Assembly (NCBI GenBank): GCA_028688325.1
Contig: JAQTYI010000003.1
Span: 1-32,115, forward strand
Direction of reading: 5' to 3'
Length of the DNA stretch: 32,115 bases
DNA from: Candidatus Portnoyibacteriota bacterium
Lineage (GTDB): Bacteria; Patescibacteriota; Minisyncoccia; Portnoybacterales; GWB1-42-6
How positions within the stretch are numbered: position 1 is the first letter of the stretch; the number at the start of each line of letters is the position of its first letter. Positions 26,329 through 32,115 of this stretch are shown piece by piece. The position numbers were made by a program, and so were the translations under genes. The notes under the pieces were generated by a model. It had not been told where the DNA came from, ran no database searches, and worked only from the letters and a program-made list of their open reading frames with translations.

Positions 26329-27467
26329 TATTTTACGGTATCAAAAATATTTCGGCTCGCTTCTTGGATCCTGGAAAAATTATCGCCCTGCGGCAACAAG
26401 ATATACGCGCCCGCAGAGCTTTTACCGGCATAGAGCAAACCCTCGGGGGTTGTATCAAAAACCTTATGGATGATGCTGCTGGTTTTTAGGCCTCCGGCCA
26501 TATCAAGCAATGATCTGAAGTCGTTCATTCCCATATCGGTGCGCACATTCTTGCCCAGAGAATCCATTATCTGGAAAAGTTTGACGGGATTGGCCAAAAT
26601 TCCCAAAGATAGCGCTTTGTCTTTCATAGCCGACAAGACCATTTGCTGACGGCGCACCCTGTCAAAATCACTAGTGGCATAGCGCGCGCGGACAAAATAA
26701 AGAGTGGAGTTGCCGTTAAGGGTCGATGTGCCGGCCGGAACTTCAAAAACCCATTTTTGGGCCTCCCTCACTCCCTTGGAAGTGGTCGAGACCCTCGTCT
26801 GGATATGGAAGAAAGGCGACAGCCCGGCATCTCCTCCGTCGATCCATTGCTGGTCTTCCGTCATGGACTTATCCAGCGTTACGGTTACGCCTCCGAGAGT
26901 ATCGACTATCTCTTTCAATGCCTGATGGTCCACGGAAATGGCTTTATTCATATAAAGACCCGTGGCCTGGGAAACGGCGATCTTGCTGAAAAGCAAAGCG
27001 CCGGCCGCGCCTTTCTTTTCAAAGCCGAGCGCATAAGCGTAATTTATTTTTTCTTTGTTGCTGGTGCTGGGGATCATAACATACAAATCCCGAGGAATAG
27101 AGATTAGCGCGATTTGGCCGGTTGATTTCTTGATGCTCAAGACCATTATGGAATCGGTTAGCAGCCCGCCGTTGGGATCGCCTTCACCCCTTAAACCGAG
27201 CAACAAGATATTCAGACGGTCGCTGTCGGGAGATGGCGTGGCCATATTTTCCGTAAAACCCATGGTGTCCAATTTGCCGGTATTCATCTGGGTAAAAGTG
27301 AAGCCGGTCTTGTAAGCCAGCGCCCCGCCCACGCCAAACAGAATAACTACCAAAGCCAAGACCCAGGAGCTAAAAGCAAAACGCCGCCAGCGAGGTTTGG
27401 GGTTGGGGGTTTTGTAAAACTCCGATATTTCAAAATTTTCTCTTTCGTTGTCCGGCATATTTTTCAC
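26328..27467 (-). CDS. LytR-CpsA-Psr (LCP) family glycopolymer transferase (379 aa)
   Basis: LCP enzymes transfer undecaprenyl-linked polymers to peptidoglycan outside the cell. The N-terminus is a cytosolic tail with one membrane helix (about 31-52). The LCP core has LNILLLGLRGE, TDSIMVLSIKKSTGQIALISIPRDLYV (the Arg-rich active-site region), NYAYALGF and RARYATSDFDRVRRQQ. The C-terminus is short. The start is GTG, sharing GTGA with the stop of the upstream glycosyltransferase (4-bp overlap), so it is translationally coupled. Confidence 0.94.
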   Translation of the reverse strand: MKNMPDNERENFEISEFYKTPNPKPRWRRFAFSSWVLALVVILFGVGGALAYKTGFTFTQMNTGKLDTMGFTENMATPSPDSDRLNILLLGLRGEGDPNGGLLTDSIMVLSIKKSTGQIALISIPRDLYVMIPSTSNKEKINYAYALGFEKKGAAGALLFSKIAVSQATGLYMNKAISVDHQALKEIVDTLGGVTVTLDKSMTEDQQWIDGGDAGLSPFFHIQTRVSTTSKGVREAQKWVFEVPAGTSTLNGNSTLYFVRARYATSDFDRVRRQQMVLSAMKDKALSLGILANPVKLFQIMDSLGKNVRTDMGMNDFRSLLDMAGGLKTSSIIHKVFDTTPEGLLYAGKSSAGAYILLPQGDNFSRIQEASRNIFDTVK

Positions 27468-28510
27468 TTAAACCACTTAGACATCTCTTGATTGCTTATT
27501 TTTTTTCGCGACATGATCATTTTTCTTTTTTGCAGAGCTAACGGCGCTTGTTCAAACAGCTCCCTTATCGCCCGCCAACTGTATCGCTCAAGCAGTATCA
27601 CGAATATCCAGGAAGCAATCTCTTTGGGCAACCAATAAAAAATATCTTTCAATAAAAGCGGCGCCTGCTCGTTTTTTATTTGCATCAGACGCTGATTCTT
27701 AAATGACAAATATTTGGCGAATTCGCCTATCTTCAACCGCTCTTTTACTATCGCTAAATAATTTCTCGCCTCGCTGTCGCCCGAGGTTCTGGCGTGCCAA
27801 GCGATAATTTGCGGCGCGTAAATCACTTTCCAGCCGTAAAGTCGCATCCGCCAAGCCAAGTCCACATCTTCTTTATAGGCAAAAAAATCTTCGTCGAAAT
27901 ACTCTGTTTTTCCATTAAGCGTGATCCCTGCGTTTTTTAATGTTTCGCGCCTATAGACCGGTATGGCCCCATCAACGCCGAAAACCTCTTCCGGCTTATC
28001 ATATTGGCCGCCGTCCTGGCGCCCTTGCCCGCGGGCGATGATGCGCCGGTTCTTCAAAATTACCAGGCCCGTCGTATCTATTATATCAGTTTTGATCAAG
28101 CTCCCATCATCAATCTTCAGCCGCAATATTTTTGCCTGCGCCGAGCCGATTCCTTTGGCGCCATCAAAAGCTTGCGCGGCTTGTTTCAAAAAATCTTCAT
28201 CCAGAATAACATCCTGATTTATCATTGCCACCAATTCCCCCCTGCTTTCATTAATTCCTAGGTTATGCCCGCCGGCAAAGCCCAGATTTTCCTTGTTGGC
28301 GATTATTTTATAAAACGGAATTTTTCGCCCCTCTTTTTGCGCCTGCTCGATTATCTCTTTTACGCGCTCAACCGTTCCGTCGCCGGAATCATTATCCATT
28401 ATTAGCAGTTCAAAATTTTCGTATGTCTGGGCAAAAATGGAATCCAAACACGGCTTCAAGTAAAATTTCGGCTTGTATAAAAGCAAATTGACAGAAATAA
28501 GCGGTTTCAT
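27464..28510 (-). CDS. GT2-family glycosyltransferase (348 aa)
   Basis: Another GT2 enzyme of the rhamnosyltransferase-like type. SVNLLLYKPKFYLKPCLDSI opens the domain, AMINQDVILDEDF carries the DXD-type motif, FDEDFFAYKEDVDLAWRMRLYGWKVIYAP is the ED motif, and a C-terminal amphipathic helical tail has LKDIFYWLPKEIASWIFVIL, probably touching the membrane. It overlaps the ligase gene upstream by 4 bp (ATGA). Confidence 0.92.
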   Translation of the reverse strand: MKPLISVNLLLYKPKFYLKPCLDSIFAQTYENFELLIMDNDSGDGTVERVKEIIEQAQKEGRKIPFYKIIANKENLGFAGGHNLGINESRGELVAMINQDVILDEDFLKQAAQAFDGAKGIGSAQAKILRLKIDDGSLIKTDIIDTTGLVILKNRRIIARGQGRQDGGQYDKPEEVFGVDGAIPVYRRETLKNAGITLNGKTEYFDEDFFAYKEDVDLAWRMRLYGWKVIYAPQIIAWHARTSGDSEARNYLAIVKERLKIGEFAKYLSFKNQRLMQIKNEQAPLLLKDIFYWLPKEIASWIFVILLERYSWRAIRELFEQAPLALQKRKMIMSRKKISNQEMSKWFK

Positions 28511-30063
28511 ATCTTGTCGGGATCATAAATAATATTTCTTAAGCCGTACAATGTTGCCACTTCCGCCATAAAAAACAGCAAAACCTTGTCGTTCAACAGC
28601 ACCACATCAAAGAAACTGTAGCCCAAGATCCAGACAAAGTAAAGACAAAAAATCAGGCCGAAAAGCTTAAAATGCGGCTCCGTTGCGCCTTGCCAGACCA
28701 GCCAGCCGGTCCACAGAATGTCAGCAAACATCAGCAGCAATATTAGCAGCCCCGGAATGCCGATCTCAGCGGCGATATCAAGATATAGATTATGCGCCGA
28801 GGCGCCTTTTTTGGCAGACGAAATATCTTCGCCGATGACGGAAATGAAATTGCCCAGCCCCACTCCCAGTATTGGATGATTTTTGATCGAGACCAAGCTC
28901 TCGCGCCAAATTTCCAACCGGCCCTGGTTTGACGCTTCTTCCAGGTCAGAAATCGATTTGGCGCGCTCAAAAAAAGAAATGGTGCTGCTTGAATATTGGC
29001 CGGATTGCCAGGTCTGATATTTGTAGAATGCCAAAGGATAACCGGCCGAAATAAAAAAAATCAAGGCGAATATTGCCAAACTCAAAACCGCCTGCTTTGG
29101 CACCTTCTTGTCCGTTTCTTTAAACCAAAAATACAGCGCCGCGATTGCAACAGGCAACGCGCTTATCCAAACGCCGCGAGAACCGGAAAAGACCGCGCCA
29201 AACAGCGACAAGCCGCCCAGACACCAAAAAAATATTTTTATGCGCTTTCTCTGCTGATAAAAAACCGCCAGACATAAAAAAATCGGAACGGCCAACAGGC
29301 AAAACATGGCAAAAGAATGCGAATCGGGAAAAATAGAAAATAACCGCAAAGTCGGCGGAGCCGACTTGTAGTACGCAAACCAGGTATTGGAATAAGCCAA
29401 GAGCTCCGACAAATTTTGGCCGTAGAAAAAATCAATGACCCGGCTTGCCCAAAATTGCCAGAAATCAATCAATGACGCGAACAAAACGGCAAAAAACTGC
29501 ATCAAGGCCACCGCAGTCGTTATGATTCCCCCGACTGCCGCCGCCCGCCAAACATGCAAAATCGACTCTTTGCTGCGCGCGCTGTTTCGCACCACCAAAA
29601 ACAGCAAGAAAATATTTATCAAGAATAAAAGTTTTTTGAATGCCAAAATCCGGTAATCGGCCACTGCGATGGAAAGCGCCGCCATCAACAAGAAACCGAC
29701 GGACAGATATTCCAAGGCATACTGTTTTAAGGTCTCCTTTACCCACCCTTTCCCAGCTTCGTCTTTTATCAATCTTGAAGAAATGCCATGTTTAAAAAAT
29801 TGGTACAAGAACAAAACCGCGAGAATAATGCGCCAATCGGCTAAAGTATCGAGCGATTCGCTCACGGGTAAAGCGGCAAACAACGGAATTGACGCGACAA
29901 CAAGCCACAAAGCGTCCTTGACCGGCGCCAATATTACATAAAACACGGCCAGGCCCGTCCAAAACAAGATCGCCTCGCGAGGGATAAAACCCGTGGCGGC
30001 CAGAATAACGGCAATGATCTCTAAACCGAATACAATATTTAATTGAGTAAAAAACCTTCTCAA
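28507..30063 (-). CDS. O-antigen ligase/polymerase-like membrane protein (518 aa)
   Basis: A polytopic protein with about 11-12 membrane helices and the Wzy_C/WaaL signature: a large external loop followed by GRLEIWRESLVSIKNHPILGVGLGNF, then AHNLYLDIAAEIGIPGLLILLLMF. These proteins join or polymerise lipid-linked sugars at the outer face. Whether it is a ligase (WaaL-like) or polymerase (Wzy-like) cannot be decided. Neighbours (GT2, LCP, GT4) support a surface polysaccharide pathway. The start at MRRFFTQL is near a repeat leader. Confidence 0.9.
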   Translation of the reverse strand: MRRFFTQLNIVFGLEIIAVILAATGFIPREAILFWTGLAVFYVILAPVKDALWLVVASIPLFAALPVSESLDTLADWRIILAVLFLYQFFKHGISSRLIKDEAGKGWVKETLKQYALEYLSVGFLLMAALSIAVADYRILAFKKLLFLINIFLLFLVVRNSARSKESILHVWRAAAVGGIITTAVALMQFFAVLFASLIDFWQFWASRVIDFFYGQNLSELLAYSNTWFAYYKSAPPTLRLFSIFPDSHSFAMFCLLAVPIFLCLAVFYQQRKRIKIFFWCLGGLSLFGAVFSGSRGVWISALPVAIAALYFWFKETDKKVPKQAVLSLAIFALIFFISAGYPLAFYKYQTWQSGQYSSSTISFFERAKSISDLEEASNQGRLEIWRESLVSIKNHPILGVGLGNFISVIGEDISSAKKGASAHNLYLDIAAEIGIPGLLILLLMFADILWTGWLVWQGATEPHFKLFGLIFCLYFVWILGYSFFDVVLLNDKVLLFFMAEVATLYGLRNIIYDPDKI

Positions 30064-30071
30064 ATTTACGC

Positions 30072-30138
30072 GTTGTCGTCCTGAGCAAAGCGAAGGATCT
30101 ATAATAGATTCTTCGGGCTCTGCCCTCAGAATGACAAC
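30072..30138. repeat. Dispersed repeat between the ligase and GT4 genes
   Basis: GTTGTC and GACAAC ends, with TCCTGAGCAAAGCGAAGGAT on the left and TCTGCCCTCAGAATGAC on the right; a full element of the TGTCAT family with a short AGATTCTTCGGGCTC middle. Confidence 0.75.
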
Positions 30139-30143
30139 CTATT

Positions 30144-31310
30144 TTATTTGATAGCCATCAATACTTCCAGTGTCCTCTCCGCACACTCGCGCCATGAGAA
30201 CTTAGCCGACTGCTCCCTGCCGCGCAATATCAATTCTTCCCGTAAAATTCTGTCGCGCGTTATTTTATGCATAGCGCGAAAAATTTCTTCAACATCAAAA
30301 TTGTCTTTTATAAGCAGAGCGGCCTGACCGACCACTTCACTAAGAGACGAACCGTCGGTCGTTATAACCGGCGCTCCCAAACTCATCGCTTCCAGCGGCG
30401 GCAAACCAAATCCCTCATAGTCGGAAAGCCAAATAAAAAACGCGCAGGCGCCATATAATGATTTTAACTCGTCGGCGGCAATAAAATCAACCCTCAAGAT
30501 TGCTTCTCGGCCTAATTTTTTGTTCATTTTTTTCACCAGCTTGTTTATCGACCTTCCTTCGGTGTAGTCCTTGCCGCCAAGCAATAATTGATAATCACCT
30601 TCCTTGATTAAGCATTCAAACGCGGCGATAACTTCCGATAAATGGCGGCGGGTGAAAATCGACCCGATATAAAAAGCGAATTCATCCTTTAAGCCGTATT
30701 TAGCGTTTATCGCGGCTGCCTCATTATCGTCAACGCCGCTTGACAAGGACGCCTCCACGGCCAAAAGTGTGACAACTACTTTTTCGGCGGGCACGCCGTA
30801 ATGCTTTATGACTTCTTGCCGGGAAAATTCCGATGGCGTAAATATCACGCTGGTTTTTTCAGCCGCTCGCCGGGAAGCCCATTTAAGCAAGAATCTATCC
30901 GCTAAGCTCGGCCAATTAAATTCTTCGGGCCGCGCTTCGTAGCTGATATCATGCAAAGTTAATGCCATTTTCCCCCTGTAGCCAAGGGGCGCCACATATG
31001 CCGGACAAAACAAAATATCAATCTTGTCGGCGGCCGCCACCCGCGCCAGATCCCAGTGCATAAATTTGGCAGTACTGCCGACATTCAATAATTTACATTC
31101 AAATAATTCCGACTCGGGCAGGTCTTGCGGAATTTCATCTTTAAAATAAAGGATGAATCTGCTATTGGCTATTAGCTCGCCTCGATTCGAGAGCGAAGCG
31201 GGCCATTCGCTATTCGCTAATTTGCCCCATTCTCTCAGCAAATTAAAAAGATACCGCCCCACGCCGGTCCTTTTTCCTTCCAAATTGTGAGCATCAATGC
31301 CAATAAGCAT
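30144..31310 (-). CDS. GT4-family (GT-B) glycosyltransferase (388 aa)
   Basis: A retaining GT-B glycosyltransferase like mannosyl- or glucosyltransferases. MLIGIDAHNLEGKRTGVGRYLFNLL is the typical N-terminus, FTPSEFSRQEVIKHYGVP and AFYIGSIFTRRHLSEVIAAFE link the domains, and DYEGFGLPPLEAMSLGAPVIT is the donor-site motif. Residues about 31-50 (with EWPASLSNRGELIANS) come from a repeat inserted in frame (31161-31220). The sugar and acceptor are unknown. It is a probable member of the glycan cluster. Confidence 0.92.
   Translation of the reverse strand: MLIGIDAHNLEGKRTGVGRYLFNLLREWGKLANSEWPASLSNRGELIANSRFILYFKDEIPQDLPESELFECKLLNVGSTAKFMHWDLARVAAADKIDILFCPAYVAPLGYRGKMALTLHDISYEARPEEFNWPSLADRFLLKWASRRAAEKTSVIFTPSEFSRQEVIKHYGVPAEKVVVTLLAVEASLSSGVDDNEAAAINAKYGLKDEFAFYIGSIFTRRHLSEVIAAFECLIKEGDYQLLLGGKDYTEGRSINKLVKKMNKKLGREAILRVDFIAADELKSLYGACAFFIWLSDYEGFGLPPLEAMSLGAPVITTDGSSLSEVVGQAALLIKDNFDVEEIFRAMHKITRDRILREELILRGREQSAKFSWRECAERTLEVLMAIK
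31161..31220. repeat. Repeat inside the GT4 coding sequence
   Basis: CTATTGGCTATTAGC and CATTCGCTATTCGCTAAT surround a GCCTCGATTCGAGAGCGAAGC core. The wording resembles intergenic AT-rich repeats. It is in frame, near residue 31-50 of the enzyme. Confidence 0.55.
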
Positions 31311-31341
31311 GAATTGTTAATTATGATTTATGAATAACGGA

Positions 31342-31542
31342 GCGCCCTCGCCCATAGCGCGAAAATAGCTAGAAAATCGAGTTGAGCTGAAGGATAAAAA
31401 TTGCGTGCTGTGGTGGGGCCCCGATCGTCAGGTCGGGGCGTTGCGGATAGCAATTTTTATCGTGAAACAAAACCGATTTTCTCTATTTTCGACGCTCGGG
31501 CGCAGGTCTTTTGGTTACTTTTCTAACTGCCAGAAAAGTAAC
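31342..31542. repeat. Structured multi-helix repeat, copy 2
   Basis: Helices parallel to copy 1: GCGCCC (31342-31347) with GGGCGC (31498-31503); CGAAAATAG + AGAAAATCG (2-nt bulge, 31360-31379) with its complement at 31474-31491; GATAAAAATTGC (31393-31404) with GCAATTTTTATC (31450-31461); GCCCCGATC/GGTCGGGGC (31418-31439) with a 4-nt loop; 3' hairpin GTTACTTTTCT/AGAAAAGTAAC (31514-31542). Shared single-strand blocks GCGTGCTGTGG and GTTGCGGATAGC, and AAAATCGAG(A/T)TGAGC before them. It lies between two minus-strand glycosyltransferase genes. Confidence 0.8.
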
Positions 31543-31553
31543 AAGAAAAATTT

Positions 31554-32115
31554 CTAGTAGTATCCTTCCAACTTCCCCTTCTTCCCTTTCCAAAAATCCC
31601 AAACCCCGTGCATAACGGGTTTGGCCCAATCGCGCCTAAAGCCGGAAACCAACTTTATGATCTGCTTCAAAAATATCCAAACGCTTAACGAATAAACGAC
31701 CAATTTATTGCCAAATCGCTCGCCGAACATCAACCCGTTGCGGGAATGGTAGTAGATATAGGGGTAAGAAAATTCAACGGTGCTTTTTGATGCCTTGTGG
31801 TAAATTTTTGCCGCCGGCGCAAGCAAGCATCTCCAGCCGGCTCTTGCCGCGCGCAAGCACCAGTCCGTATCCTCGTAATACAAAAAATAATCTTCGGAAA
31901 TCAATCCTATTTTTTTGATAACTTCCGCCTTTATCAGAAGGCAAGTGCCGCTAATATAATCCACCTGCTCGGTTACCTCATAATGCCCCTCGTCTTTTTC
32001 TTGATACGCAATAAGCTCGCCGCGCGTAAAATTATCGCTTATGCGGCCGCCGGCCGACCAGATTAATTGCTTGTCGCCAATCGCCCGTTGCGAATCGTAA
32101 AAATAAATTAAAGGA
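31554..32115 (-). CDS. GT2-family glycosyltransferase, 5' end outside the window (partial)
   Basis: The frame is open to the window edge, so the N-terminal half is missing. The visible part holds the acceptor-side GT2 motifs: VDYISGTCLLIKAEVIKKIG, then EDYFLYYEDTDWCLRAARAGWR with the ED base, and a C-terminal amphipathic tail with VYSLSVWIFLKQIIKLV. It is the third GT2 gene of the cluster. The gene ends 11 bp before the structured repeat. Confidence 0.92.
   Translation of the reverse strand, partial: PLIYFYDSQRAIGDKQLIWSAGGRISDNFTRGELIAYQEKDEGHYEVTEQVDYISGTCLLIKAEVIKKIGLISEDYFLYYEDTDWCLRAARAGWRCLLAPAAKIYHKASKSTVEFSYPYIYYHSRNGLMFGERFGNKLVVYSLSVWIFLKQIIKLVSGFRRDWAKPVMHGVWDFWKGKKGKLEGYY

Noticed and set aside
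1-32115. CRISPR array
   Set aside because: No regularly spaced direct repeats with unique spacers were seen. The repeated hairpins are single, dispersed and variable, and no cas genes are present beyond one Cas4-like nuclease.

Overview
The window looks like part of a chromosome from a candidate-phyla-radiation bacterium (Patescibacteria, probably Parcubacteria-like). This is inferred, not tested. The supporting signs are a 16S rRNA 3' end with no 23S gene after it, a reduced cell-wall gene set, many core genes without a Shine-Dalgarno (SD) sequence, Ada-like and pseudopilin-like small membrane proteins, a solo GIY-YIG gene, and dense short hairpin repeats in almost every intergenic gap. TGA serves as a normal stop (for example murD and the YbaK-like gene), so the standard bacterial code applies.

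Layout. 1-1.5 kb: the 16S 3' end, a spacer full of hairpins, a bidirectional terminator, tRNA-Ala(TGC), two small SD-led genes, and a tRNA-Ile(GAT) lying inside the split halves of another tRNA-Ile, all but the 16S on the minus strand. Divergent promoters at 1415-1480 separate this block from the plus-strand block. 1.5-13.3 kb (plus): a small coiled-coil protein, a YbaK-like deacylase, then peptidoglycan and division genes (a D,D-carboxypeptidase, mraY, murD, a Cys-motif protein resembling DUF483, ftsW, murG), gltX, a GIY-YIG gene bracketed by two repeat copies, and an M23 peptidase. Two small minus-strand membrane genes sit between murG and gltX. 13.3-21.2 kb: an accessory stretch of compact cassettes of small unknown genes, several with clear promoters, strong SD sites and intrinsic terminators. 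It includes a 41-residue peptide with 12 cysteines (metallothionein-like), a zinc-ribbon/membrane/pilin-like fusion, secreted small proteins, a gene with an in-frame TAA, and a RecB/Cas4-type PD-(D/E)XK nuclease. 21.2-32.1 kb: rpmA (plus), then an all-minus block of pyrG, rplI, a CtpA-type protease, and a surface-glycan cluster (three GT2 glycosyltransferases, a LytR-CpsA-Psr ligase, an O-antigen-ligase-like membrane protein and a GT4 enzyme). The last GT2 runs off the window.

The core genes together describe envelope building: lipid I/II synthesis (MraY, MurD, MurG), polymerisation at the septum (FtsW), trimming (D,D-carboxypeptidase, M23 hydrolase), and assembly plus wall attachment of a secreted polysaccharide (glycosyltransferases, ligase/polymerase, LCP). 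GltX, bL27, bL9 and PyrG are housekeeping genes.

The strongest novelty candidates are: (1) a roughly 190-nt multi-helix element present twice (21585-21777 and 31342-31542), with conserved unpaired blocks and compensatory changes in its helices; (2) the metallothionein-like peptide with a 12-bp inverted repeat just upstream of its promoter; (3) the nested tRNA-Ile locus; and (4) repeat elements read in frame through three proteins. All calls were made by reading the sequence; no database or folding computation was run.
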